Origin: Pseudomonas sp. G2-4 | Lineage (GTDB): Bacteria; Pseudomonadota; Gammaproteobacteria; Pseudomonadales; Pseudomonadaceae | NCBI RefSeq assembly: GCF_030064125.1 | Contig: NZ_CP125957.1 | Location: forward strand, 1 to 64,000 | Direction: 5' to 3' | DNA length: 64,000 nt | Shown here: piece by piece, positions 15,573-24,184 of the stretch | Layout of the letters: every line of letters begins with the position of its first letter | Numbering within the stretch: position 1 is the stretch's first letter | Translations under genes and position numbers: made by a program | Notes under the pieces: model-generated | What the model was told of the DNA's origin: nothing | Seen by the model: the letters and a program-made list of their open reading frames with translations, nothing else | The model's database searches: none

Positions 15573-15657
15573 GTTCTGTCGATATAAAAAAACCGCCACA
15601 TGGGCTAATGCCAGTCAGTAAGCCTTCTCGCTTGAACTTTGGCCGCAAGAAATCAAA

Positions 15658-15692
15658 ATCCGATGCCTGTACTGGCATCGGATTTTTTTAGG
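15658..15692 (+). terminator. Intrinsic terminator
   Basis: AAATCCGATGCC-TGTACT-GGCATCGGATTTTTTT is a strong GC stem followed by T7, oriented for plus-strand transcription. It closes the stretch holding the leader RNA, inverted repeat and small frame, and separates it from the gene unit starting at 15886. Confidence 0.85.
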
Positions 15693-15885
15693 GAAAATTA
15701 GGGACAGACTACGATTTTGAGTTCACTTGTAATCGGCCTGTCTCATAACCTTGGTTTGTTCCCGATCTCCATCCTCGAAATTAAGAGGAATACTGGCCTC
15801 ATTGCTTACTTTTCCATATCTCGTAGTGCATCATAGTGCATAGTCTGCGACCCAGATTGCCGCAGTAAGACTTCCAGGAGGACCC

Positions 15886-17070
15886 ATGCCGCTCATTGAT
15901 GACATACGCACCTACGTAAATCTGAGTCATGCTTTTGCTTGGGCAAGGGCAAGCCCGAAAACTCCGGACGAACCCGGTCTCGTAAGCGCTCTCCTCGCGA
16001 AAGAAATGTACAGAGGTCTTCGAGCAACGCTAACTCATTACATACCATCCTCCTGCGACCTGCTTGTCAAAGGCGTGTTTACACACCAAACACCAAAGGT
16101 AAAACCCTCAGGATCTAGCAAGTCTGTAGAGATTGGCGACCTGCTGCTCGTCCAGCAACATTTCGACCGAGCAGGTAAAGCTCCGGTGATTGGTAGAGCA
16201 ATGCTGCTACAAGCCAAAACAGCGCTAAAACCGAAAACAGGGTCGCTTTACAGCGGCACCCAACGAATACAATTTGAGCTTTATCAAAGCTGGCCAAAAT
16301 TCACAGGTGTTTCACGAATTGCAACTGCACCTCCGGATTATACGGAATGGGACTTCAAAAATGCCTCCATTCAACCCGAGCCCTACGCTGCAGGATCTCA
16401 ATACGTAGTTATTTTTAAAGGAAATGCATACAAAGCTGCCAATACCACTCCAACGTGGCTTGCGAAACTTAGCGGTGGCGTCGACCACGGTTCTCTTGTT
16501 GCAAATGCTTTCGCAAATGAGTCAACTTGGGTCACCGGGATATGCACTCCTGCGCCCTCGACAGCAAAATCAGGGGTTGAATGTCACACTGACTTTGCCG
16601 AGTGTTTTGAAGGACTGCTCACGGGGCGGCTAGGCCGGGGGTTTCAGCCTGGCGTGCTCTCGGGCTCCGACCATTGGTCGATATTTGTAAATACAATGCT
16701 TGAAATGGCCTCGAATCCAACACATAGCTACACCTATACGTGCGCTAATCAAAATATAACCTCCAGCATGCGTGGATGTGACTTGATGCTCCAAGCTGTG
16801 GCGCCAATTTTGAAGTTTTCCTCTACAGAGGACGTGGATCGCTGGTTAATATCTAGCCCCAAATCTAGATCGAACGAATTCAACTTTATCAACAGTCTAT
16901 TTCAACTAGTGGAGCAGCGGGAACGCCATGTAACACCTCCTTCAAATTTCAATGAAGATACCTACAAGAAATTTGCTGGTGGACATGTCCCTATCTTAGT
17001 TGTTTCAACAATTGGCGCTGCTTCGGAGACTTCACCATTCATGCCCAACCGCCTTCTTCCACAGGGATAG
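15886..17070 (+). CDS. Putative PD-(D/E)XK-like nuclease, gene 1 of a three-gene unit
   Basis: 394 residues, CCAGGAGGACCC ribosome-binding site before the ATG. No named family was recognised. Residues 82-111 read EIGDLLLVQQHF, then about 12 residues later AMLLQAKTA. Together with Glu40 this gives the E...D85...Q109-x-K111 spacing of PD-(D/E)XK (restriction-endonuclease-like) active sites. The C-terminal two thirds contain aromatic-rich strands and a DHWSIFVNTMLEM helix without assignable domain. AT-rich composition and the TOPRIM and HhH genes downstream suggest a transferred nucleic-acid-processing or defence module. The nuclease call is inferred from the motif. Confidence 0.55.
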   Translation: MPLIDDIRTYVNLSHAFAWARASPKTPDEPGLVSALLAKEMYRGLRATLTHYIPSSCDLLVKGVFTHQTPKVKPSGSSKSVEIGDLLLVQQHFDRAGKAPVIGRAMLLQAKTALKPKTGSLYSGTQRIQFELYQSWPKFTGVSRIATAPPDYTEWDFKNASIQPEPYAAGSQYVVIFKGNAYKAANTTPTWLAKLSGGVDHGSLVANAFANESTWVTGICTPAPSTAKSGVECHTDFAECFEGLLTGRLGRGFQPGVLSGSDHWSIFVNTMLEMASNPTHSYTYTCANQNITSSMRGCDLMLQAVAPILKFSSTEDVDRWLISSPKSRSNEFNFINSLFQLVEQRERHVTPPSNFNEDTYKKFAGGHVPILVVSTIGAASETSPFMPNRLLPQG

Positions 17071-17199
17071 ACTTTCAGAATAATATCCACAAGGCGTAAG
17101 ATAAATATAAAATAGATTGATTCGGAAGGTTTCCAGCGATAGCGGGATTCCAGTACCATTGTACAAATGCGAGATATTACTCTTATAAGGAGGTACTAC

Positions 17200-18069
17200 A
17201 TGGAAGACCAGAAGCCTACAAAAGTCATCTCAACCATCGGCATCCTAGGAACAAAAACAACCGTTCGTACTGGGTCATTCAATTCGAAATTTATCCCGTC
17301 TATATACATTGTTGCGGAAGATAAATTAGCTTGTGAAGTAATCGATAGAATAAAGTCTGACATTAGACCCCACAGTCCATCCTGCAAATACTTAATCTGC
17401 GGATCTTGGATGAACCTAGTTTCCTGTGTATATGGGTTCTTGAAATACGGCCAAGAGATTTACGAAGGGTACAAAATACCGTCATTCTCTATTTTAGCTG
17501 TGCACGACGGGGACATCAAAGCAAGCGCAATCGAAAAGCGATTCAACAGCGTTATAGCAGGGGATCACCTGAGCCAAGATCAAAAAGAAATCAAGGACAA
17601 ACTAAAGCAAAACGTCATCGGATTTTCGCTAGAATATCTTGATTACGAAAAGATAACAGGGCTACCAGAATACAATCACAAATATTGGTTTGAAGAAATT
17701 CAAGAGTCAGAGGTTTTAGCTTATCATGCACGCGAGCTGGAGGGCGAAGATGAAATGCGAGCTTTTTTTTGCAAGAGAGATATCAACACATTGCTAGAAG
17801 TAATAACGCACTCTAGATCGTTGAAATTCGAAACAGAGGCTGGTAAAGCCACTACAAATTACCATAACTATTACACAGCGCTCAAAGCATACAGTCCAAC
17901 TTTCCCAGATCACACCCTAAATCAAATCGAATATTACGTACTAAGATCAATTCAAAGATATAATCGCAAAAAATGGGATTTTTATACTGGGAATGTGAAA
18001 AGCAAAATTGTTGAAATTAATAACGAGAATCATCAGAAGTTTGCAGATAGTAACTTCGATCTATTCTAA
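17200..18069 (+). CDS. Stand-alone TOPRIM-like protein, gene 2 of the unit
   Basis: 289 residues. ATG at 17200 has an excellent AAGGAGG ribosome-binding site; an in-frame ATG at 17167 does not. Residues 33-105 fit a TOPRIM fold: PSIYIVAEDKLACEVI supplies Glu40, YLICGSW the glycine strand, and FSILAVHDGDI the DxD pair (Asp103, Asp105). In OLD nucleases this domain follows an ABC ATPase, which is absent here; the C-terminal half is helical (YYVLRSIQRYNRKKWDFY). It probably binds metal and cleaves or nicks nucleic acid. The family is not recognised by name. Confidence 0.55.
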   Translation: MEDQKPTKVISTIGILGTKTTVRTGSFNSKFIPSIYIVAEDKLACEVIDRIKSDIRPHSPSCKYLICGSWMNLVSCVYGFLKYGQEIYEGYKIPSFSILAVHDGDIKASAIEKRFNSVIAGDHLSQDQKEIKDKLKQNVIGFSLEYLDYEKITGLPEYNHKYWFEEIQESEVLAYHARELEGEDEMRAFFCKRDINTLLEVITHSRSLKFETEAGKATTNYHNYYTALKAYSPTFPDHTLNQIEYYVLRSIQRYNRKKWDFYTGNVKSKIVEINNENHQKFADSNFDLF

Positions 18070-18091
18070 TCAAAAAAATTAAGCCAGAGAA

Positions 18092-18622
18092 TTGGAAGTG
18101 GATAAGCCTATCCGAGTCTATCAGAAAGATACCGACGAGCTAGATTATAATTTCGAATACAATGACAAAGAAACAAAGGCTCTGCATGCTCGATTAAATC
18201 GTACGCACTCTATATCCGAAGATGATCTAAGAAGAGTATCTCTGTGGAAGTCCAACAGGGTTTTAGAAGTCTCAGAAGATACCTTGGAAATCTTGTCTCA
18301 TATAGCATCGGATGACGAATTAAAGCTGCGTGATGACGCAGTACGCTCAGCGCTTGATCGGTTAGTCCTATCTCAGGGCATAGGTTTCCCAATGGCAAGC
18401 GCGATTTTAAAATTCATAAGGCCGGACGTTTTCCCTATTATTGATGTCCGTGCTTATCGGGCTCTAACAGGAAATAAGCCGTACTACAACACCTATAGCT
18501 ATGACAAATACATCGCATACGCTGAAGCGCTCAGCGAAATCGCGCTGCGCACAGGTAGGCCTCTACGCGAAATCGATGAGCAACTTTATTGCTTTGATAA
18601 AGTGCACAATGGAAGAATCTAA
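18092..18622 (+). CDS. HhH-GPD-like protein, gene 3 of the unit
   Basis: 176 residues from a TTG at 18092 (AGAGA just upstream); a GTG at 18098 is possible. Residues 89-125 contain a helix-hairpin-helix, LVLSQGIGFPMASAIL, followed by PIIDVRAYRAL, where Asp118 sits at the place of the catalytic aspartate of HhH-GPD base-excision glycosylases. The lysine of bifunctional glycosylases is not seen. The N-terminal 60 residues are highly charged. The gene follows gene 2 by 22 bp, so co-transcription is likely. DNA-base recognition is inferred. Confidence 0.55.
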   Translation: MEVDKPIRVYQKDTDELDYNFEYNDKETKALHARLNRTHSISEDDLRRVSLWKSNRVLEVSEDTLEILSHIASDDELKLRDDAVRSALDRLVLSQGIGFPMASAILKFIRPDVFPIIDVRAYRALTGNKPYYNTYSYDKYIAYAEALSEIALRTGRPLREIDEQLYCFDKVHNGRI

Positions 18623-19068
18623 ACTTTAGATTCTATGGTGACCTCGGCAAGCTCTGGATTATCTGCCTGCTAGCTTTACCAGAGCTTGAGTCGTTCCTCC
18701 AATTAAGGTAGCCAGGTTCTGTAGGGACCGGGTTTACCTGCGATGCGGGTGACTTGTTTTGGTCTGGAACCGAGTCGATTTCATCGCGAGCAAGCTCGCT
18801 CCCACAGGGATTGGGGGTTGTTGCGGATAGTGTGTTCACCACCACCTGGTGTGGGAGCGGGGGCAGGAGGCCTCTCGTCCTGAACCTAGCCATCGCGTTG
18901 TGCCATGTTGATCGAGTTTGGCCTTTTGGGGCTGCTGCGCAGCCCAGCGGGAGCAAGCTCCCTCGCCACAATGGATTTCATTGCCACAAGGAATTTCCCC
19001 CACCACAAGGAATTCCCTCACCACAAGGAATCCGCATGGCTTAGCTGAGCGGTATGCCCCTGGAGGCG
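18623..19068. other. Intergenic stretch with REPs and an 18-bp tandem repeat
   Basis: No gene is seen. A REP of the ATCGCGAGCAAGCTCGCTCCCAC type is at 18782-18807 and one of the GCGGGAGCAAGCTCCCTCGCCACA type at 18930-18969. It continues into four units of about 18 bp built on CCACAAGGAAT (18966-19031). This block marks the switch from the AT-rich island to the core oxidase locus. Confidence 0.7.
18966..19031. repeat. 18-bp tandem repeat, four units
   Basis: CCACAATGGAT, then CCACAAGGAAT at 18984, 19003 and 19021, each followed by TTCC/TCC-type spacers, give a period of 18-19 bp. The first unit overlaps the end of a REP, suggesting the repeat arose by slippage from REP-flanking sequence. Confidence 0.7.
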
Positions 19069-19704
19069 CTATTTGCGCTTGAGCATCTCCGGCAATTGCG
19101 CCACCAGTTTCTGGTTATTCAACGGCGCCCGAATAAACCCGCGTTGGGTGCCGTCCGGGCCGATGACGGCGAGGTTACCGCTGTGGTCGACGGTGTAGTT
19201 GGGTTTGCTAGTGTCTGCCGGGATGAACGGAATGCTCACCGCATTCGCCAGTTTCTGCAGGTCTTCAACCGATGAAGCCGTCAGCCCTATGAACTGCGGA
19301 TCAAAGTACCCCAAGTACTGCTTCAACTGCTTGGGCGTGTCGCGGTTCGGGTCGACGCTCACCAGTACGATCTGCAACTTATCCACAGCCTCTTTCGGCA
19401 ACTCGCTTTTGATCTGGCGCAGTTGGGCGAGGGTGGTGGGGCAGATGTCCGGGCAGAAGGTGTAGCCGAAGAACAGCAGGCTCCATTTGTCTTTCAACCC
19501 GTCCATCGCTACGGGCTGGCCGTCCTGGTCGGTCATTTTCACGTCCGGCAGGGTGCGGCTTTGGGGCAGCAGGATGATGCCAGCGTCGATCAGTGCGGTC
19601 GGGTCGCCTTCGCCTTTGCCCGACAGCACTTTGTTGATGGTCAGGCCGAGGATCAGTGCGATGACGGCCACGAGGATGAAGACGGTTTTCTGGGTTCGAG
19701 TCAT
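19069..19704 (-). CDS. SCO family copper chaperone for cytochrome oxidase
   Basis: 211 residues. An N-terminal transmembrane anchor (residues 8-26) is followed by a thioredoxin-like domain with the CuA-delivery motif FCPDIC (Cys84, Cys88) and the distal ligand His174 in TVDHSG. SCO1/SenC proteins insert copper into the CuA site of oxidase subunit II in the periplasm. ATG at 19704 overlaps the cyoE stop by 4 bp, so they are translationally coupled. A longer in-frame opening upstream is antisense to nothing useful and overlaps cyoE, so it is ignored. Confidence 0.93.
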   Translation of the reverse strand: MTRTQKTVFILVAVIALILGLTINKVLSGKGEGDPTALIDAGIILLPQSRTLPDVKMTDQDGQPVAMDGLKDKWSLLFFGYTFCPDICPTTLAQLRQIKSELPKEAVDKLQIVLVSVDPNRDTPKQLKQYLGYFDPQFIGLTASSVEDLQKLANAVSIPFIPADTSKPNYTVDHSGNLAVIGPDGTQRGFIRAPLNNQKLVAQLPEMLKRK

Positions 19705-20600
19705 AGGCTCAACAGTAAGTAATGATCTACAAGCAGGGCGATGAACAGCAGGAACAAGTACCAGATAGAGTACTTGAAGGTGTTGATCGCCGCGTGCGGC
19801 CGAGTGCCACGGTACAACACCACGGCCCATTGCAGGAACCGGGCGCCCAACACCAGCGCGCAAATCAGGTAGAGCATGCCGCTCATCTGGATCACGAACG
19901 GCATCAGGCTCACCGCCAGCAGAACCAGGGTGTACAGCAGGATATGGATCTTGGTGTAGTGCTCGCCGTGGGTCACCGGCAGCATCGGGATGTCGGCCTT
20001 GGCGTATTCCTCTTTGCGGTGGATCGCCAGGGCCCAGAAGTGCGGTGGGGTCCAGGCGAAGATGATCAGCACCAGCAGCAGTGGTTCGGCGCTGACGTGA
20101 CCGGTGGCCGCGACCCAGCCCAGCAGCGGTGGCGCTGCGCCGGCGAGGCCGCCGATGACGATGTTCTGTGGCGTTGCGCGCTTGAGGAAGCCGGTGTAGA
20201 CCACCGCATAACCCAGCAGTGAGGCGAGGGTCAGCCAGGCGGTCAGCGGGTTGGTGAAGGCCAGCAGCAAGGCTTGGCCGATCACCGCCAGGGCCAGGGC
20301 GAAGGTCAGGGCGGCGGCCGGGGAGATCCGCCCTTCGGCCAGTGGCCGTTTGTGGGTGCGGGCCATCACCGCGTCGATGCGCCGGTCCACCACGTGGTTG
20401 ACCGCCGCCGCGCCACCGGCGCACAGGGCGATGCCCAGGTTGCCGAATACCAGCACCGTCCACGGTACGCCGGCGCGGGTGGCGAGGAACATGCCGACCA
20501 GTGAGGTGATCAGCATCAGCACCACCACTTTGGGCTTGGTCAGCTCCAGGTAATCGCGCCAGATCGCTTGGCTGTGGCGTTCACCGGTCAAGGTTGCCAT
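19701..20600 (-). CDS. cyoE: Protoheme IX farnesyltransferase (heme O synthase)
   Basis: 299 residues, UbiA-superfamily membrane prenyltransferase with about nine helices. The first aspartate-rich motif, NHVVDRRIDAVMARTHKRPL, and YTGFLKRATPQNIVIGGLAG are typical of CyoE/CtaB. It adds a farnesyl group to heme B to form heme O, the precursor used by the adjacent heme A synthase for the aa3 oxidase. It overlaps both neighbours (ctaA by 13 bp, SCO by 4 bp), indicating one operon. Confidence 0.95.
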   Translation of the reverse strand: MATLTGERHSQAIWRDYLELTKPKVVVLMLITSLVGMFLATRAGVPWTVLVFGNLGIALCAGGAAAVNHVVDRRIDAVMARTHKRPLAEGRISPAAALTFALALAVIGQALLLAFTNPLTAWLTLASLLGYAVVYTGFLKRATPQNIVIGGLAGAAPPLLGWVAATGHVSAEPLLLVLIIFAWTPPHFWALAIHRKEEYAKADIPMLPVTHGEHYTKIHILLYTLVLLAVSLMPFVIQMSGMLYLICALVLGARFLQWAVVLYRGTRPHAAINTFKYSIWYLFLLFIALLVDHYLLLSL

Positions 20601-21667
20601 GGCATCTCTCCTTTTATAGTTATGGGGCTGGCGCTGTGTTTATGCGGGTTGAACCGCCAGCGCAGCGGGACTTGATGCTTGACCCGGACCAGGCTGGTGC
20701 GGGCGTGATAATTGACCAGCACCAGGGTCAGCAGCAGTGCGGCGCCCCCGGCGTTGTGGGCCACGGCCACCGGCAGCGGCAGATGAAACAGTACGTTGCT
20801 GATGCCCAGGGTGATTTGTGCCGCCAGTGCGATCAGCACCAGGCCGGCCAGTCGGGTCATGCCGACCGTTTTCAGTTGCCAGGCCAGCCCCAGCAGCACC
20901 AACGTCACCAGCAGTGCGCCGATGCGGTGGGTCAGGTGGATGGCGGTGCGGGCGTCGCTGTCGAGCTGGCCTCCCAGGTAGTTCGGGCCGATGTGTTGGG
21001 TCAGGTGAAAGCCGTTGGCGAAATCGGCCGGGGGCAGCCATTGGCCGTGGCAGGTGGGGAAGTCGATGCAGGCCACGGCGGCGTAATTGGAACTGACCCA
21101 GCCACCGAGGGCGATCTGGCCGATCACCAGCAGCAGCCCGGCGGTGGCCCAGTGTTGCAGGCGCTTGGGCACGGTGAGCGCCGGCAGGACGCCGGACAAT
21201 CTCAGTGTAAGCAGGAACAGCAGGCTCAACGTCGCGAACCCGCCCAGCAAATGCCCGGTGACCACTTGCGGCCAGAGCTTGAGGGTCACGGTCCACATGC
21301 CGAACGCCGCTTGGGCGACGACCACCGCCAGCAGAAACAGCGGCAACTTCAGCGGCAGGCCGGGGTGACGGCGGTTCATCCAGGCCCGGGCGGCCAACAC
21401 GGCAATCATCAAGCCCAGGACCCCGGCGAAGTAGCGATGGACCATCTCGTTCCAGCCTTTGTGGGCTTCCACCGGGGTGTCGGGAAAGTGCAACTCGGCA
21501 TGGGCCAGTTGGGCTTCGCTCTTGGGCACGCTGATGAACCCGTAGCAACCGGGCCAGTCGGGGCAGCCGAGGCCGGCGTGGGTGAGCCGGGTGTAGGCGC
21601 CCAGCAGGACGACGATCAGTGCCAGCAGCGTGGCGAACAGCGCGAGGCGAAATCCAGGTTTGGCCAT
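20588..21667 (-). CDS. ctaA: Heme A synthase (COX15/CtaA)
   Basis: 359 residues with about eight transmembrane helices. Conserved features are TRLTHAGLGCPDWPGCYG near the N terminus, the heme-binding NEMVHRYFAG, VVTGHLLGG and HLTHRIGALL histidines, and the internal-repeat VACIDFPTCHG. It oxidises the C8 methyl of heme O to the formyl of heme A. It is coupled to cyoE and preceded by a small membrane gene and SURF1 on the same strand. Confidence 0.95.
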   Translation of the reverse strand: MAKPGFRLALFATLLALIVVLLGAYTRLTHAGLGCPDWPGCYGFISVPKSEAQLAHAELHFPDTPVEAHKGWNEMVHRYFAGVLGLMIAVLAARAWMNRRHPGLPLKLPLFLLAVVVAQAAFGMWTVTLKLWPQVVTGHLLGGFATLSLLFLLTLRLSGVLPALTVPKRLQHWATAGLLLVIGQIALGGWVSSNYAAVACIDFPTCHGQWLPPADFANGFHLTQHIGPNYLGGQLDSDARTAIHLTHRIGALLVTLVLLGLAWQLKTVGMTRLAGLVLIALAAQITLGISNVLFHLPLPVAVAHNAGGAALLLTLVLVNYHARTSLVRVKHQVPLRWRFNPHKHSASPITIKGEMPWQP

Positions 21668-21677
21668 GTCGATGTCC

Positions 21678-22271
21678 TCATCCGATGTTCGACAGTTTCA
21701 GCAAGTGGCGCAGGTCGTTGAGCAGGTCCTTGCCCTTGACCCGGGCGTCGTAGCGCAGCACCAGGTTGCTGTGGGGGTCGATGATCCACAGCTGCGCACC
21801 GCCAGAGCCTTCGGCGCCTTTCTGATAGGCCGGCAGGTCCAGTGGATAACGTTGCAGCTGCGGGTATTCGCGCTGCAGTTGCGCGTCATATTCGGCGTCC
21901 AGCGGTTGCGCGACGGCCAGGGCGTGGCTGGCGCGGGAGGCCTCGCGACCCAGGCCGATTTGCACTTGGCGGGCGAGGTAGACCAACTGGTGACAATCCA
22001 CCGAACACCCCTGCGGCGCCGTGACCAGGATCTGCCAGCGCTGCTCATCGGCCTGCACGCCGATATCGGCGCGGGTCTGGCCAGTGCCGATCAGTTCGCC
22101 GTGGTAGCTGCGGCTGTCCGGCACCCAGAACTGGAATTTGTACATGACGGTGGCCAGGAGCATCGGGCCGACCACCCCGAGCACAATCAGCAGCAATTGC
22201 AGACGGCCCTTGCGACGGTTGGGCGTCGTGGGCGCTTCAGACGTGTTGGTTGGATTCATGGCGGTTCCCAT
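21678..22271 (-). CDS. Membrane-anchored oxidase-locus protein
   Basis: 197 residues from the ATG at 22271 (GGAGACACC upstream); an ATG four codons on is also possible. One N-terminal transmembrane helix (LLLIVLGVVGPMLLATVMY) is followed by a periplasmic thioredoxin-like part with QGCSVDCHQLVYLARQ (a CxxxC resembling SCO) and LWIIDPHSNLVLRYD. It corresponds in position to the conserved hypothetical between SURF1 and ctaA in Pseudomonas (PA0111-like). The CxxxC suggests a copper or redox assembly role, which is an inference. Confidence 0.82.
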   Translation of the reverse strand: MGTAMNPTNTSEAPTTPNRRKGRLQLLLIVLGVVGPMLLATVMYKFQFWVPDSRSYHGELIGTGQTRADIGVQADEQRWQILVTAPQGCSVDCHQLVYLARQVQIGLGREASRASHALAVAQPLDAEYDAQLQREYPQLQRYPLDLPAYQKGAEGSGGAQLWIIDPHSNLVLRYDARVKGKDLLNDLRHLLKLSNIG

Positions 22272-22974
22272 GGTGTCTCCCTGCGTTGTGCCATCCGAGA
22301 TAAAGGAAAAGGCCGAACAGCGCCGCCGCCATGGCGAACCACTGCACGGCATAACCGAGGTGTTTTTCCGGCCCCATGGCCACCACGGGCCAATCGGTCC
22401 GGTAGGCGCCTGGGCCGTTTTGTTGGCGTAATTCATAGGTGAAACCGCTGCGGCCCAGTTCGGCCCAGAGTTTGTCGGGCTCGATGGCGGTGACCGTTCG
22501 CGGCCACGCTGCCCCGGCCGGATCGGCGTGCAGTTGGAACGTCGCGCCCGGGGCGACGTAGACCCAGGCTTGCAGGCTCACCGGTGCATCAGGCGTATTG
22601 AAGACCGGCGGGGTGCGGCGGTCCGGCCAGGGCAGCCAGCCGCGGTTGACCAGCAACCATTGCCCGGTGGCGTGATCGAGGAAGGGTTGCAGCAGTTCGA
22701 CACCGACCTTGCCGTCGTGCTGGCGGTTATCCAGCAGGAGGCTGTGTTCGGCGTCGAACTGGCCGTGCAGGCTGACCGGCCGGAAGGCTGGATCGGTTGT
22801 GTGTTGCAGCTCGGCGCTGTCCAGCGGCGGCGCCACGCGGCGCTCGGCATAACTGTCCATGAGCACACGCTTCTGTTCGCCCCGGCTCAATTGCCAGAAC
22901 CCCAGGCACACCATCACCGGCACCAGAACGGCGACCACCAGCGACGGCAGGATGCCCGGCCGAAAGTGTTTCAT
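22237..22974 (-). CDS. SURF1 family cytochrome oxidase biogenesis protein
   Basis: 245 residues. Two transmembrane helices, one at each end (LPSLVVAVLVPVMVCLGFWQL and WFAMAAALFGLFLYLGWH), flank a periplasmic domain with LGFWQLSRGEQKR, LLVNRGWLPWPDRR and the conserved GYAVQWFAMA near the C terminus. SURF1/Shy1 proteins assist heme A insertion into subunit I. It overlaps the next gene by 35 bp. The ATG at 22974 is chosen since sequence upstream is not SURF1-like. Confidence 0.93.
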   Translation of the reverse strand: MKHFRPGILPSLVVAVLVPVMVCLGFWQLSRGEQKRVLMDSYAERRVAPPLDSAELQHTTDPAFRPVSLHGQFDAEHSLLLDNRQHDGKVGVELLQPFLDHATGQWLLVNRGWLPWPDRRTPPVFNTPDAPVSLQAWVYVAPGATFQLHADPAGAAWPRTVTAIEPDKLWAELGRSGFTYELRQQNGPGAYRTDWPVVAMGPEKHLGYAVQWFAMAAALFGLFLYLGWHNAGRHHGNRHESNQHV

Positions 22975-23044
22975 GGCGCCGTCCGAAAGCTGTCGAACGG
23001 GATAGCTATACTCACGTGCATCGCGTCCCCCCGGAGTGTCCCTA

Positions 23045-23248
23045 ATGCTAAAAGCAGCCATCTTCCTGATGCTGATTGCCACGATTGCCAGCCTGTTCAG
23101 CGGTCTGTTTTTTCTGGTCAAGGATGAGGGCAATTCCAATCGCCTGGTCATCGCCTTGGCGATTCGGGTTGGTCTGGCCGCCATCACCGTCGGCTTGATT
23201 GCCTGGGGTTTCTTCAGCGGCCAGTTGGTGTCGCATGCTCCTTGGTAA
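23045..23248 (+). CDS. Twin transmembrane protein (DUF2909)
   Basis: 67 residues forming two hydrophobic helices (IFLMLIATIASLFSGLFFLV and ALAIRVGLAAITVGLIAWGF) separated by a short charged loop. CCGGAGTGTCCCTA precedes the ATG at 23045. It is a small inner-membrane protein found at the same place in Pseudomonas oxidase loci (PA0109-like). It runs opposite to the surrounding genes, divergent from SURF1 and convergent with subunit III. Function unknown; a role linked to the oxidase is suggested only by position. Confidence 0.85.
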   Translation: MLKAAIFLMLIATIASLFSGLFFLVKDEGNSNRLVIALAIRVGLAAITVGLIAWGFFSGQLVSHAPW

Positions 23249-23272
23249 AGAGTCGCCCTGGTAACGGTTGCC

Positions 23273-24160
23273 TCAGAGGATGTAGACGAAGAAGAACAAA
23301 CCGATCCACACCACATCGACGAAGTGCCAGTACCAGCTCGCGGCCTCGAAGCCGAACTGATGCTCGTTGTCGAAATGCCCGCGCATGACGCGCATCAGCA
23401 TCACGAACAAAATGATCGTGCCGATGGTGACGTGGGCGCCGTGGAAGCCGGTGAGCATGAAGAACGTCGCGCCGTAGATCCCCGAGCCCAAGGTCAGGCC
23501 CAGCTCTTTATAGGCGTGGATGTATTCCTCGGCCTGGAAGCCCAGGAAGGCACAACCCAGCAGCACCGTGATCGCCAGCCAGATTTTCAGCGCGCCGCGA
23601 TGGCCTTTTTTCAGGGCATGGTGGGCGATGGTCACGGTGACGCTGGAGCTGACCAGCAGAATGGTGTTGAGCAATGGCAAGCCCCAAGGGCTGATCACAT
23701 CCTTGGGTGGAGGGAAGAGTTTCGGGTCGGGGTTGTTCAGCAACGGCCAGACATATTCGAAGTTTGGCCAAAGCATCTCCGACAAACCCTTGCTGCCTTC
23801 GCCGGCCAAACCCGGCGCCGAGATCATGCGCACATAGAACAGCGCGCCGAAGAACGCGACGAAGAACATCACCTCGGAAAAGATGAACCAACTCATCCCC
23901 CAGCGGAACGAGCGATCGAGCTGCGCGCTATAGAGCCCGGCGCGGCTTTCCTTGATCACCGCGCCGAACCAGCCGAACAGCATGTAGGCCACCAGCAGGC
24001 CGCCGACGAAAAAGATCAGCGGGCCGTGGGAGTCCGGTCGGTCGGCCTTCAGGTCGTTGAACCAGGTCGCCAGGCCATACACCGTGACGAACATCCCGAC
24101 CGTGGCGATGATCGGCCATTTGCTCTGGGCCGGAACGTAATAGTGTTCGTGAGTTGCCAT
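23273..24160 (-). CDS. ctaE: Cytochrome c oxidase subunit III
   Basis: 295 residues, seven predicted helices. Typical segments are HYYVPAQSKWPIIATVGMF, RWGMSWFIFSEVMFFVAFFG, FQAEEYIHAYKELGLTLGSG, FMLTGFHGAHVTIGTI and the C-terminal EAASWYWHFVDVVWIGLFF. It stabilises the subunit I/II core and the lipid-lined oxygen route in the inner membrane. It is fourth in the minus-strand operon coxB-ctaD-ctaG-ctaE. Confidence 0.96.
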   Translation of the reverse strand: MATHEHYYVPAQSKWPIIATVGMFVTVYGLATWFNDLKADRPDSHGPLIFFVGGLLVAYMLFGWFGAVIKESRAGLYSAQLDRSFRWGMSWFIFSEVMFFVAFFGALFYVRMISAPGLAGEGSKGLSEMLWPNFEYVWPLLNNPDPKLFPPPKDVISPWGLPLLNTILLVSSSVTVTIAHHALKKGHRGALKIWLAITVLLGCAFLGFQAEEYIHAYKELGLTLGSGIYGATFFMLTGFHGAHVTIGTIILFVMLMRVMRGHFDNEHQFGFEAASWYWHFVDVVWIGLFFFVYIL

Positions 24161-24184
24161 TTATTGTTCTCCTTATCGGGCACG

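Larger units (their letters stand above)
14840..15885. other. About 1 kb mostly non-coding block
   Basis: This block contains, in order, the C4-like leader on the minus strand, the long inverted repeat with an internal REP, one doubtful 56-codon frame and a plus-strand terminator. Between 15693 and 15885 there is an AGGGACAGAC motif and an AT-rich stretch that probably carries the promoter of the gene at 15886, but no convincing -35/-10 pair was found. Confidence 0.6.

Noticed and set aside
19069..20463. Long N-terminal extension of the SCO frame
   Set aside because: The extension overlaps cyoE out of frame and is arginine/proline-rich; the ATG at 19704 with a membrane anchor is the real start.
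20594..21721. 375-codon plus-strand frame opposite ctaA
   Set aside because: Gln/Gly/His-rich shadow of a high-GC membrane-protein gene.
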